Assembly: GCA_021773635.1 (NCBI GenBank)
Contig: JAJFJV010000017.1
Span: 186,001-250,000, forward strand
Reading direction: 5' to 3'
Source of the DNA: Gammaproteobacteria bacterium
Lineage (GTDB): Bacteria > Pseudomonadota > Gammaproteobacteria > HK1
DNA: 64,000 nucleotides
Every line of letters starts with the position of its first letter. The first letter of the stretch is position 1. A program made the position numbers and the translations under genes. This document shows positions 43,619 through 52,166 of the stretch, in pieces. The notes below the pieces were generated by a model, which worked only from the letters and a program-made list of their open reading frames with translations, was not told the DNA's origin and did no database searches.

Positions 43619-46315
43619 TTAGACCTTCTCGATACGGCAAGCAAGTTTCTTGAAGTCCACCTGCCCCGAGACCACGTCCCAGACCCGGCTAGAGGTACTG
43701 TTTACCAGCCAGCGGTTCTTTTTCGGGTCCGCACTATCCGCTACCGAGAGATTCCAGGGGCTGAAGAAATAACCCTTGGGCACCGCATTACGCACCGGTT
43801 TTACCAAGCTATTCAAACCCACCTGGGCACGCGCCTCGAAGGAACCACGGCGGGTCACCAGGCGCACCTTATCGCGGTCCTTGATGCCCAAGGCCTTGGC
43901 ATCCTCAGTATGCATTTCCACATACATCTCCGGTACCAGACGCCGGGTGGTGGGGCTGCGGATGGACTTGGCCGTATGGAAATGTTCGTACACCACCCCA
44001 AGGCCCAGCCAATAGGGATATTTATCCTTCGGCACCTTGTCCCAGCTTTTAGCACGCTGATCTTCATCGGGCAGATCCGGGGTCAAACCCATATCCCGTG
44101 CCTTTTTGAGCAGCGGGATATGGTCGATGGTGAGCAAACCTGGCTTGTGGCCAAACTCCATGAGCTGTTTGGTCACGGCCTCGCGCTCGCTGTAGTCCTG
44201 CTGCACGAACTTCATATGCACCTTGCCATCCTTGGTACGGAAGTAACCATAGGGACGATTTTTCCACTTTCCCTCCTGCATCATGAAGCGCCGGGTAGTG
44301 CCACCGTCCTTGGCAATGGCATAGGTCGGTGCCGGCCATTGCACGCCACGCAGACGTTTTATGTGCTCGTAGGGGCTAACACCGTCAAGCTTTTCTACCT
44401 CCAGCAGACCACTCAGATCCGTATCGGTACCCTCGGAGGCCTTGATCACATCACGAAAAACTTCCTCGGTCCGATAAAAGCCCTTGTCATCCCGTTTCCA
44501 GGGGAAGATAGCCTCGGCGTCCAGCCCCAGCAGATGGGCAATCTCACGCCCCTTGTCGATCACCATATCCAAATCCGGACGACATCCGGGTGGTGGCTCG
44601 GCGGCCTTCTCGACAATATTCAAGCGACGCTCGGAACTGATATAAATCCCGTCCACCTCACCCCAGGTTGCGGCGGGGAAGATCACGTCGGCATAAAGAT
44701 TATTGGGGGCGTGGCGGTAGATCTCCTGCACCACATTGAAGGTCTTCATCAGTGCCGGACGCACCAGTTTGTCCTGATCCGGCAGATCAATGTGGGTGGC
44801 GTAGACCAGAAACATCGCCTTTACATCCCCCTTCAGCGCACGCTCCATCATACCCACCGCATAACCCGGGTTCTTCGAGTTCATGGCGGTGACCAGATTT
44901 TTCTCCGGCACTCCCCAGGCTTTGGCCATCTTCAGGCGATGGGTGGCGTTCTTTAGTGGCTGGTTAAAGGGCAGACGGCCGGTCAGTCCACCGGTAAAGC
45001 GCTCACCCATGGCATTGGGTTGTCCGGTCATGGAGAAGGGTCCACAGCCGGGCTTGGCAAGATTGCCGGTCAGCGTCAGCAGGTTGATGATGGCGATGAC
45101 GTTATGCTGGCCATGGATGTGCTGATTGTAGCCAATGCCCCACATGATGATGACACCACCGTAACCATCCCCGGCGTGGCTCTGGCGACTGCGCGCCAGG
45201 CGTTTGCGGGTAGCATCGGCAAACATTCCTGCGACGCGACGGATCAGCGCCGGGTCCACCTCGGCATTGCCCATGCGATCCTGCACCTGCTCCGGGCTAT
45301 AACTCTTCAGCACCCCCTCCGTATATTCCTTCCAGCCGGTGGTATGGGCCTTGAGAAAGTCCCAGTCCACCACATCCTCGTGCTCTTTCAACAGGACATG
45401 GGCGATGGCGTTCAGAAAGCTGATATCACCATTGAGTACCGGCACGTGTACATGATTTTTCGGATTGATATCGGCATAACCCTGGCTGGAGCCGGTATAA
45501 CGCGGGTCCACCACCACGGTGGGGATATCCTTTTTCCTTTTGTGGTCTGCGGCACGCCAGAAGATGATCGGATGGGCCTCCCGGGGGTTGTGCCCGAAAT
45601 GCATGATCATGTCTGACAGCTCGATATCCTCATAAGCCAGCGGCGGCGTATCGGAACCCAGCGTGGCGAAGTAGCCGGTCACCGCGGAGGTCATGCACAT
45701 ACGCGCATTAGCCTCAATAGTATTGGAGCCCAGCACCCCCTTCATAAACAGGTTTTCGAGGTATTGGCCCTCCATGGTGAGCTGGCCGGAACCGTAAAGC
45801 CCGATGGAATTGCCACTGTATTTCTTGGCAAAATGAACAATCTTGTGGGCTACCATCTCCGAGGCCTGTTCATAAGGCACCCGAGTGAAGTGTTCCTCAT
45901 CAAAAGAACCCTTGGTGGCACTGATAAAGTCCAGATCACCGTGGCCTGGCTTCTGCCATTCCTGCCACACATCCTTGCGTACGTATGGCTCCCCTTCCAT
46001 ACGATCCACGTAGATAGGCTCCGCCGCAGTCAGGCCCTTGATGCACTGCAGACCGTAGTTGGTGGGGTGATCCTTGTCCGGACGCATGGAGACGATACGG
46101 CCATTCTCTGCCTGAATGATGGTGCCGCAGCCAACCCCGCAGTAGGGGCATTGGGCCACCGCCGTGGTACGTTTGACGCCTGGAGTGGGCGGTGCAGCGG
46201 GCGCCGCCTCCAGCTCCGGATTAGCCCCAACAAACAGCCCTGCGCCAGCCGCCGAAGCGGTAATGAAGGAACTGCCCTTGATGAAATTCCGCCGGTTTAC
46301 TTTGATTCGTTTCAT
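43619..46315 (-). CDS. napA: Periplasmic nitrate reductase catalytic subunit, NapA type
   Basis: An 898-residue molybdenum enzyme that reduces nitrate to nitrite in the periplasm. A Tat signal (VNRRNFIKGSSFITA) leads to a 4Fe-4S site with C56, C59, C63 and C91 (CPYCGVGC, then GLQCIKG). The Mo-bis-MGD cysteine is C207 in NARMCMTSAVTGY; a Cys with this context indicates Nap rather than formate dehydrogenase. TGQPNAMGERFTGG and DVIFPAATWGEVDG are also present. It is about 70 residues longer than typical NapA. A strong ribosome site (ggag) precedes the ATG. It follows the dihaem cytochrome gene; napB and napD are missing nearby. Confidence 0.9.
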   Translation of the reverse strand: MKRIKVNRRNFIKGSSFITASAAGAGLFVGANPELEAAPAAPPTPGVKRTTAVAQCPYCGVGCGTIIQAENGRIVSMRPDKDHPTNYGLQCIKGLTAAEPIYVDRMEGEPYVRKDVWQEWQKPGHGDLDFISATKGSFDEEHFTRVPYEQASEMVAHKIVHFAKKYSGNSIGLYGSGQLTMEGQYLENLFMKGVLGSNTIEANARMCMTSAVTGYFATLGSDTPPLAYEDIELSDMIMHFGHNPREAHPIIFWRAADHKRKKDIPTVVVDPRYTGSSQGYADINPKNHVHVPVLNGDISFLNAIAHVLLKEHEDVVDWDFLKAHTTGWKEYTEGVLKSYSPEQVQDRMGNAEVDPALIRRVAGMFADATRKRLARSRQSHAGDGYGGVIIMWGIGYNQHIHGQHNVIAIINLLTLTGNLAKPGCGPFSMTGQPNAMGERFTGGLTGRLPFNQPLKNATHRLKMAKAWGVPEKNLVTAMNSKNPGYAVGMMERALKGDVKAMFLVYATHIDLPDQDKLVRPALMKTFNVVQEIYRHAPNNLYADVIFPAATWGEVDGIYISSERRLNIVEKAAEPPPGCRPDLDMVIDKGREIAHLLGLDAEAIFPWKRDDKGFYRTEEVFRDVIKASEGTDTDLSGLLEVEKLDGVSPYEHIKRLRGVQWPAPTYAIAKDGGTTRRFMMQEGKWKNRPYGYFRTKDGKVHMKFVQQDYSEREAVTKQLMEFGHKPGLLTIDHIPLLKKARDMGLTPDLPDEDQRAKSWDKVPKDKYPYWLGLGVVYEHFHTAKSIRSPTTRRLVPEMYVEMHTEDAKALGIKDRDKVRLVTRRGSFEARAQVGLNSLVKPVRNAVPKGYFFSPWNLSVADSADPKKNRWLVNSTSSRVWDVVSGQVDFKKLACRIEKV

Positions 46316-46333
46316 TATCTGAATTCTCCAGAA

Positions 46334-46972
46334 CTAGCGGTTCATACTGCGCAGGTAAGTAATAATGTCGTCGATCTCCCGATCCGAGAGATCCGCCAGG
46401 CCGGTGCCGCCCTGGAAACCCATCATGCGAGTCCCGGAACGTCCTTCCTTGATAGTAGTACGGATAAGACCGTCGCTGACCTTGTTGAGAAAGCCCGGCT
46501 TGCCGATGGCGGTGCCGGTGCCCCCGGCGGCATAACCATCCCCGGAAAAACCGTGGCAACCCGCGCAGACCTGCTCGAACCAGAGCTTGCCGAGACGGGC
46601 ATCACCATGGGCCTCAGGCTCGGCATTAACCGCCGCGCTGCGATCCGGTAGCTGCTCGTGATCACGCAAATAGGCGACGATGGCCTTGACTCCGGAGCGA
46701 CCCAGATGGGCAAAGGGCGGCATCCCGGTACCGCTACGACCATCGCGGATGGTGCCCATGATGAACTTGTCATCAGCAAGGCTAAGAAATTCCTTGTTGG
46801 TCAGCGAGGGTGCGACACCCGGCTTGCCGATGGCATCCGCCTGATGGCAGAAGCCGCAGTTCTGGTTATATAGCCGCTCGCCCTCAGCGACCATATTCTC
46901 TGCCGCCCACAATCCCGCAGGGGAGCCCACCAGTGAGCACAGCAATATGAGCATTTGCCTGTTTAGCACCAT
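46334..46972 (-). CDS. Dihaem cytochrome c, probable NapA partner
   Basis: From ATG 46972 (MVLNRQMLILLCSLVGSPAG, signal ending LWAAE), 212 residues with two class I cytochrome c domains. The first haem is NCGFCHQADAIGKPGVAPSL; the second is VCAGCHGFSGDGYAAGG. Axial Met candidates follow in TGMPPFAHLGRSG and RMMGFQGGTGLADLS. It is encoded 18 bp before napA, in the place where napB would be expected, and its fold differs from NapB. It probably hands electrons to NapA. Confidence 0.92.
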   Translation of the reverse strand: MVLNRQMLILLCSLVGSPAGLWAAENMVAEGERLYNQNCGFCHQADAIGKPGVAPSLTNKEFLSLADDKFIMGTIRDGRSGTGMPPFAHLGRSGVKAIVAYLRDHEQLPDRSAAVNAEPEAHGDARLGKLWFEQVCAGCHGFSGDGYAAGGTGTAIGKPGFLNKVSDGLIRTTIKEGRSGTRMMGFQGGTGLADLSDREIDDIITYLRSMNR

Positions 46973-47064
46973 CACATCCTCCATCCACCACAAAAAAAAT
47001 CAGCCACCCATCCGTATTTATCCGTCAATCGTCAAGATACTAAAATGTGCATCCCACATATACA

Positions 47065-47078
47065 TTGATCGAGATCAA
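47065..47078 (-). promoter_or_regulatory. FNR-type box upstream of the cytochrome-napA genes
   Basis: TTGATCGAGATCAA is a perfect palindrome matching the FNR consensus TTGAT-N4-ATCAA. It ends 93 bp before the cytochrome ATG (46972) and after the stop of the pentahaem gene. A dedicated anaerobic promoter for cytochrome-napA-napGH is likely. Confidence 0.85.
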
Positions 47079-47096
47079 ATCCATCCCAATTAGGCT

Positions 47097-47774
47097 TTAC
47101 CAACCATCATTGCTGGCCGCACGTGCCATGTCAGCATGGCAATCCCCGCATGGCACCTTGTCACGCTCAAAGCGTGCATGCTCCTGTTCGAGAAATTCTT
47201 CGGGCAGGCTATGGGCAACGCCCTGGTGGCAATCAATACAGGTGCGCTGCTCGATAAAGGCTTGGCGATGCTTGTCATAGGCCCGGCGATGCTTGTCCGC
47301 CGCTGCCCCCTTCTGAGCCTTCAGATTCATATAGCTGAAGTCATGACAGTTGCGGCATTCCCGGGAATTATTGCCACGCATCGTGTCCCACACCTGGGTG
47401 GCCAAAGACAGGCGCTTCGCAACAAATTTCTCACGCGTATCAACGGTGCCAAGGAAATGTTGAAGTAATTCATTACTGGCGTGAATCTTGCGCATCACCT
47501 TAAACGCCCATTCCTTGGGCACGTGGCAATCGGGACAGGTGGCGCGCACGCCGGCAGGATTCGAAAAATGGATGGTCTTGCGGTACTCGCGGTAGACATT
47601 GTCCTTCATCTCATGACAGGAGATACAGAAGGCCTCGGTGTTGGTGAGTTCCAGGGTCCAGTGAAAGCCGCCCCAAAACAAAATCCCGGCGAGAAAGCAT
47701 ACGCCCAAGGCGACTATTGGGGCACGCGCGACCAAGCGCCGTAAATTGCTCACGGAGAGACGCAAGTGCCTCAA
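47097..47774 (-). CDS. NapC/NirT-type cytochrome with five haem motifs
   Basis: A 225-residue membrane-anchored multihaem cytochrome. The N-terminal helix is IVALGVCFLAGILFWGGF. Four motifs match NapC/NirT: CISCH (50), CPDCH (80), CRNCH (140) and CIDCH (179). A fifth, CGDCH (209), lies in an added C-terminus. NapC oxidises quinol and feeds periplasmic reductases. The start codon is TTG 47774, overlapping the hemN stop (TTGA); GTG eight codons later is an alternative. It is cotranscribed with hemN. Confidence 0.9.
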   Translation of the reverse strand: MRHLRLSVSNLRRLVARAPIVALGVCFLAGILFWGGFHWTLELTNTEAFCISCHEMKDNVYREYRKTIHFSNPAGVRATCPDCHVPKEWAFKVMRKIHASNELLQHFLGTVDTREKFVAKRLSLATQVWDTMRGNNSRECRNCHDFSYMNLKAQKGAAADKHRRAYDKHRQAFIEQRTCIDCHQGVAHSLPEEFLEQEHARFERDKVPCGDCHADMARAASNDGW

Positions 47775-49159
47775 ATCGCCCGGGAGTAAGCGCCACCGGC
47801 CGCATGGGCGGGTAGATGACGGTCAAAAACCATACAGATATTGCGCACCAGCAGTCGTCCCGGGGGCAGAACGTGAATGACGCCCTCGGTCAGGGACAAC
47901 AGGCCGTCATCCATCATTTCCTGCAATGCCACCCGCTCCGCGGAAAAGTGTTCCCAAAAATCCAGCTTCCAGCGCGCCTCAAAGGCTGCCGGATCGAGCT
48001 CAAAGTGGCAGATAAGCTGAGTGATTACCTCACGCCGCAAACGGTCCTCCGGCTCCGGCGCCAGGCCCCGGAAAACTGCCAGCCGTCCTTCTCCTATCGC
48101 TTGACTGTAGGCACCTGCCTCACGCTCGTTCTGGGCATAATTTCCGCCGATGGAGCCGATAGCACTCATACCCATACCCACCAGATCACACTCGGCATGG
48201 GTTGAATAACCCTGGAAATTACGATGCAGGCTACCCCGTTGCTGGGCCTTGCAGAGCTCATCGTCCGGACGAGCAAAATGGTCCATGCCAATGAATACAT
48301 AACCCGCCTCGCCGAGTCGCTCGATGGTGCCCTGAAGGATGCGCAGTTTTTCCTCCACCGAAGGCAATTCAGCGGTCTTAATCTGTTTTTGTGATTTAAA
48401 GCGTGTGGGCAGGTGCGCATAGTTGAAGACCGAAAGCCGGTCCGGCGCCATAGCGATCACCTTGTCGAGAGTCACCATGAAACTCTCCAGAGTTTGCAGC
48501 GGCAATCCATAAATGAGATCCATGCTCACGGAATGGAAGTCGTTACTCCGCGCCGCCACCAGGATCTGCTCGGTCTGCTCTTCACTCTGCACCCGATTGA
48601 CCGCACGTTGCACCTCAAGGTCGAAGTCCTGAACACCCAGGCTAATACGGTTGAATCCGAGCTCCCGCAACACCCCAACGGTAAACTCATTGGCCTCGCG
48701 CGGATCCACCTCGATGGAATACTCCCGGTTCTTTTCCTCGCTGAGATGGAAGTGTTCCGCCGTGGTGCGCATCAAATCGCGCATCTGTTCGGGATTGAAA
48801 AAAGTGGGCGTACCCCCACCCCAGTGCAGCTGCGTTACCTTGCGGTCCCGGTCAAACAAACGTCCCTGGAGCGCAATTTCCTGCTTCAGGTGGCCAAGAT
48901 AAGGCACCGCGTGGGCACGGTTTGCAGTCACTATCTTGGTGCAGGCGCAGTAGTAACAGATGCGCGAACAGTAGGGCAGATGAAAATAAAGGGAGATGGG
49001 TCGCGGCAGGGGTTCCTCGTTGGAATCCTGAACCCATGCCTGATATTCCGCTTCATGTAACTCGGAAAACTGCAGGGCCGTAGGATAAGAGGTATAACGC
49101 GGCCCCGCCCGGTCATAACGGGTGATCAACTCCGGATCAAAAACCAATGCTTCGTTCAT
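47771..49159 (-). CDS. hemN: Oxygen-independent coproporphyrinogen III dehydrogenase
   Basis: A radical-SAM enzyme that makes protoporphyrinogen IX without oxygen. From ATG 49159 (MNEALVFDPELITRYDRAGP) it has 462 residues. The SAM cluster is YFHLPYCSRICYYCACTKIV (CxxxCxxC), followed by LHWGGGTPTFF, and later YIFG-like FIGMDHFARPDDEL and GYSTHAECDLVGMGMSAIG. It supplies haem for the cytochromes in anaerobic growth. It lies upstream of the pentahaem NapC gene and behind a FNR-type box. Confidence 0.95.
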   Translation of the reverse strand: MNEALVFDPELITRYDRAGPRYTSYPTALQFSELHEAEYQAWVQDSNEEPLPRPISLYFHLPYCSRICYYCACTKIVTANRAHAVPYLGHLKQEIALQGRLFDRDRKVTQLHWGGGTPTFFNPEQMRDLMRTTAEHFHLSEEKNREYSIEVDPREANEFTVGVLRELGFNRISLGVQDFDLEVQRAVNRVQSEEQTEQILVAARSNDFHSVSMDLIYGLPLQTLESFMVTLDKVIAMAPDRLSVFNYAHLPTRFKSQKQIKTAELPSVEEKLRILQGTIERLGEAGYVFIGMDHFARPDDELCKAQQRGSLHRNFQGYSTHAECDLVGMGMSAIGSIGGNYAQNEREAGAYSQAIGEGRLAVFRGLAPEPEDRLRREVITQLICHFELDPAAFEARWKLDFWEHFSAERVALQEMMDDGLLSLTEGVIHVLPPGRLLVRNICMVFDRHLPAHAAGGAYSRAI

Positions 49160-49230
49160 GCTTCCCTGACGACCTGACTCAAAAAACTGTGTGCGTGAGC
49201 AATTTTTAGCGCTCAGATCGATGCAACACA

Positions 49231-49244
49231 ATGATCGAGATCAA
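49231..49244 (-). promoter_or_regulatory. FNR-type box upstream of hemN
   Basis: ATGATCGAGATCAA carries the palindromic core TGATCGAGATCA, one base from TTGAT-N4-ATCAA and with the same spacer (CGAG) as the box at 47065. It ends 72 bp before the hemN ATG (49159), a fitting position for FNR activation. Confidence 0.8.
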
Positions 49245-49266
49245 TAAAAACGGCATTAACCCGGCT

Positions 49267-49782
49267 TTAGCCAGTGCCGCCATCCCGATCCGTTACATTG
49301 ACCCAGATTCCCATACTGCCAAGGGATGCAAAACACAGCAGCACCCAGCCCGGCATGCTCAGGCCAAGGAAACGCCACGCGACCTCGGCACATTCACCCG
49401 ATGCAGTAAAAACCATTTTTATGGTCTCCATCAGGGGAAAGGCCTCCAGCATGTAATCGAGCCCGGGACCACAGGTGGGTGCCTCGCCCGGGGGCAAATG
49501 CTGAAGCCAGAGATGCCACGCTGATACACCGCCCCCCGCCAGTGCCGCCAATAGCAGCAAACCGGCATAAATCCGCGCCCCGGATATCCCCGGATGCTGA
49601 ATTGCCGCGGCAAGAAAGACCAGCCCCAGAACCAACACCCCCAGGCGCTGAAAAATACACAATGGGCAGGGATCGAGACCCACAAAGAATTGAAACACGT
49701 AGGCACTGACCAGTAAGGCAACACAGGCCAATGCCCCCACGAGATTGAGTATCCGGCGGTTCGGCAGGGGAAAATTTCTCAT
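49267..49782 (-). CDS. dsbB: Disulfide bond formation protein DsbB
   Basis: DsbB reoxidises periplasmic DsbA using quinone. The 171-residue protein has four membrane helices. The first periplasmic loop has the redox pair in GLDPCPLCIFQRLG, and the second loop has Cys in GEAPTCGPGLDYM and SGECAEVAWRFLGLSMPGW, the full DsbB set. It lies between fnr and hemN on the same strand, with an FNR box of hemN just past its 3' end. Anaerobic respiration needs many oxidised or haem-bearing periplasmic proteins, so the link is plausible but not proven. Confidence 0.94.
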   Translation of the reverse strand: MRNFPLPNRRILNLVGALACVALLVSAYVFQFFVGLDPCPLCIFQRLGVLVLGLVFLAAAIQHPGISGARIYAGLLLLAALAGGGVSAWHLWLQHLPPGEAPTCGPGLDYMLEAFPLMETIKMVFTASGECAEVAWRFLGLSMPGWVLLCFASLGSMGIWVNVTDRDGGTG

Positions 49783-49810
49783 CTAAAAACTCGATACCGG
49801 TCGCCCATGC

Positions 49811-50569
49811 TCAGGCGATGTTATCAGCCTCCTCCTCCAAAGAATGGGCCACAAGTTTTTCCAGCGCATCCAGCTGATGGATGGAAATCTCACGCCGATC
49901 AACGCTGATCCATCCCGCCTCCTGGAAATGGGCAAACTGCCGGCTCACCGTCTCCAGGGCAAGTCCAAGATAATTGCCAATATCGTGGCGCGACATGCTG
50001 AGATTAAAGTTCAGCGGGGAAAAACCACGCTCGCCATGACGCCGTGACAGATTGAGCAGAAAAGAGGCCAGCCGCTCCTCCGCCTTCTTGTTACCCAGCA
50101 TCAACAGCATGGCCTGCTCGGCACCGATCGCCCGGCCCATGAGGCGATGAAACTCACGATTCAACCCCGGCACCAGCGTACAGATCGACTCCAGCCGGCG
50201 ATAAGGTAGCTCGCAGATACTGGTGGTCTCCAGGGCGGTGGCAGTACAGGTGTAACTGTCGGTCCCGCATCCATCCAGCCCCAGCAGGTTTCCCGGCAGG
50301 TGAAAGCCCAATATCTGCTCGCTGCCCCCGGGTGCCGATATATGGATCTTAATCGAGCCGGAATGGATGGCATAAAGGGCCCGCAGGGATTCGCCACGCC
50401 GATACAACACCTCGCCACGCTGCAACGGACGGCGATGACGAACGATGCCCTCAAGCTGCGTCAGCTCCGCCGGATCAAGGCGACGCGGGAGGCAGAGCTC
50501 CATCAGACTGCATTCGGCACAAGAGACCTTGAGCAGACAAAGATTAAGGGGGGCGGCACTTTGAACCAT
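49811..50569 (-). CDS. fnr: Fnr/Anr oxygen-sensing regulator
   Basis: A 252-residue CRP/FNR regulator. The 4Fe-4S ligands are present: C17, C20, C26 (SCAECSLMELC) and C119 (ETTSICELPY), matching Cys20, 23, 29 and 122 of E. coli Fnr. The effector domain is IHSGSIKIHISAPGGSEQIL. The recognition helix is SRHDIGNYLGLALETVSRQF, with the E-xx-SR pattern that reads TTGAT half-sites. It is 29 bp upstream of dsbB. The boxes at 47065 and 49231 are good candidates for its targets. Confidence 0.95.
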   Translation of the reverse strand: MVQSAAPLNLCLLKVSCAECSLMELCLPRRLDPAELTQLEGIVRHRRPLQRGEVLYRRGESLRALYAIHSGSIKIHISAPGGSEQILGFHLPGNLLGLDGCGTDSYTCTATALETTSICELPYRRLESICTLVPGLNREFHRLMGRAIGAEQAMLLMLGNKKAEERLASFLLNLSRRHGERGFSPLNFNLSMSRHDIGNYLGLALETVSRQFAHFQEAGWISVDRREISIHQLDALEKLVAHSLEEEADNIA

Positions 50570-50774
50570 TTAATAGAGTTCCTGGAAACCAGGTGCATTG
50601 GACCAGTTCAACGGTCGCGAAGCAACCGTATCCGGGGGACGCTGATTCGGTGCATACAGAGCGAGCGTGCAGATGATTTCCGCGCTATCATTCAGCTCAT
50701 GGACCCGCGCTGGATACGGGCTCATGGACAGACTTGAACAAGGCCACGATACCGACGCATATTCAGAGGATTCC

Positions 50775-51362
50775 ATGTCTGAAGTCATCAAACGGCTAAA
50801 CGCCGAACACCGCAATATCGTCAAGCTGCTCGACCTTCTGGACGAGGAACTCGCTACCTTTCATGCCGGCGATCAGCCCAACTTTGAGCTCATGCTCGAT
50901 GTCATGGATTATTTAACCCACTACCCGGACACCTTCCACCACCCCAAAGAGGATCTGGTGTTTAACCGCCTGCGGCAACTGGATTCAGGCAGCCATCACG
51001 TGGTGGACAAACAACTGAAGGAGCATGAGTCTCTGGCACGGGAAGGAATCGAGTTCCGCAATGCCCTGCGCGGCATGGTGAACGATGAGGCATTGATGTT
51101 GCGCGACACCCTTGAGCATTTGGGCACTCGCTATGCTGAATCCTTGCGCAACCACCTCTATACCGAAGAGGCCCAGGTCTTTCCCCGCGCCCTCAATGTT
51201 TTGCGGTCAGATGACTGGAACGAGATAGACGAACGTATTTCCCATCGGGATGATCCGCTGTTCGGAGAAGCCGTGGCAGTGGAGTTTCAGGACCTCTTCG
51301 AGGAAATCTTGCGGCTGGAAAAGGACATCAGCGAGCAGGATGCTACGGCTGACACCGCCTGA
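50775..51362 (+). CDS. Haemerythrin-domain protein
   Basis: A 195-residue cytosolic haemerythrin-like protein. ATG 50775 (MSEVIKRLNAEHRNIVKLLD) follows an AGAGGA ribosome site; the longer frame to 50667 is not family-like. Di-iron ligand candidates are spread as expected: His in NAEHRN, His and Glu in HHPKEDLVFNRL, His in LKEHESLAREG, then His/Glu in HLYTEEAQVFPRAL. Such proteins bind oxygen or nitric oxide or protect iron centres. It is divergent from fnr and close to the nap locus, so handling of NO or iron is an attractive guess. Confidence 0.9.
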   Translation: MSEVIKRLNAEHRNIVKLLDLLDEELATFHAGDQPNFELMLDVMDYLTHYPDTFHHPKEDLVFNRLRQLDSGSHHVVDKQLKEHESLAREGIEFRNALRGMVNDEALMLRDTLEHLGTRYAESLRNHLYTEEAQVFPRALNVLRSDDWNEIDERISHRDDPLFGEAVAVEFQDLFEEILRLEKDISEQDATADTA

Positions 51363-51392
51363 GCCGTTGGTTGCCCCCCGCGTCGGGGAATT

Positions 51393-51878
51393 TTAGCTCT
51401 CCCCGGACCAGTGCCAGTCACCTGAGCGACCGCCGCGTTTTTCCAGCACCCGAACCGCGGAGATACACATACCCCGGTCCACTGCCTTGCACATATCGTA
51501 AATCGTCAGCAAGGCATTCTGGACAGCACACAGAGCCTCCATTTCCACTCCGGTACGGGCCACCGTCTCTACCCGTGCTTCGCAGGTTACCGCACAGTCG
51601 GCTTCATCCAGCTGGAAATCCACCTCGACCCGGGTCAGCGGCAGGGGATGACACAGGGGAACAAGATCTGCCGTCTTCTTGGCCGCAGTAATACCGGCAA
51701 TCCGCGCGATACCCAGCACATCCCCCTTTTTGTGACCCCCACTACTGAGTTTTTCCAGAGTATCCCGGTTCATGCTGATGCGACCACCCGCCACCGCAAT
51801 GCGATGAGTCTCGGGCTTATCCGCCACGTCCACCATCCAGGCCGCTCCACCTTTGTTGAAATGGCTAAGTTCTTTCAT
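51393..51878 (-). CDS. moaC: Molybdopterin biosynthesis protein MoaC
   Basis: MoaC, with MoaA, makes cyclic pyranopterin monophosphate, the first step of molybdenum cofactor. ATG 51878 ([20 protein letters not shown]) gives 161 residues. Conserved segments are [55 protein letters not shown] and MCKAVDRGM, covering the active-site Lys and Asp. It is divergent from moaD with 32 bp between them, so both may share a control region. The cofactor is needed by NapA. Confidence 0.96.
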   Translation of the reverse strand: MKELSHFNKGGAAWMVDVADKPETHRIAVAGGRISMNRDTLEKLSSGGHKKGDVLGIARIAGITAAKKTADLVPLCHPLPLTRVEVDFQLDEADCAVTCEARVETVARTGVEMEALCAVQNALLTIYDMCKAVDRGMCISAVRVLEKRGGRSGDWHWSGES

Positions 51879-51910
51879 AATGTTCCGCTCCAAAAGCCGA
51901 AGAGAGCCTG

Positions 51911-52144
51911 ATGTCCATAACGGTAAAGTATTTTGCCCGCCTGCGTGAGCAACTGGGCCGCAGCGAGGAACAGCTTCCAGCCACCGCCGGCGATTCGGTA
52001 GGCGCCATCTGGAAAGCCGCCACCGGTACCGAGCAACTACCGGATAGCATCCTGGTGGCCGTCAACCTGAGCTACGCCAAAGCTGACACCCCGGTACAGG
52101 ACGGCGATGAGGTCGGCTTTTTCCCACCGGTAACCGGCGGCTAA
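51911..52144 (+). CDS. moaD: Molybdopterin synthase small subunit MoaD
   Basis: A 77-residue ubiquitin-fold protein that carries sulfur for dithiolene formation. It starts [20 protein letters not shown] and ends GFFPPVTGG; the C-terminal Gly-Gly becomes a thiocarboxylate. The start follows the family pattern. It is divergent from moaC and convergent with glnD. moaE and moaB are not in the window. Confidence 0.95.
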   Translation: MSITVKYFARLREQLGRSEEQLPATAGDSVGAIWKAATGTEQLPDSILVAVNLSYAKADTPVQDGDEVGFFPPVTGG

Positions 52145-52166
52145 CCGACCCCGCCCGCCAGATTTA

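Noticed and set aside
43619-46315. Formate dehydrogenase instead of NapA
   Set aside because: The molybdenum ligand context RMCMTSAV is nitrate-reductase-like, not the RVUHGPS type of formate dehydrogenases, and no selenocysteine TGA is present.
45764-46651. A 295-codon plus-strand frame opposite napA and the dihaem cytochrome gene
   Set aside because: It spans two well-defined genes on the other strand and shows only shadow composition.
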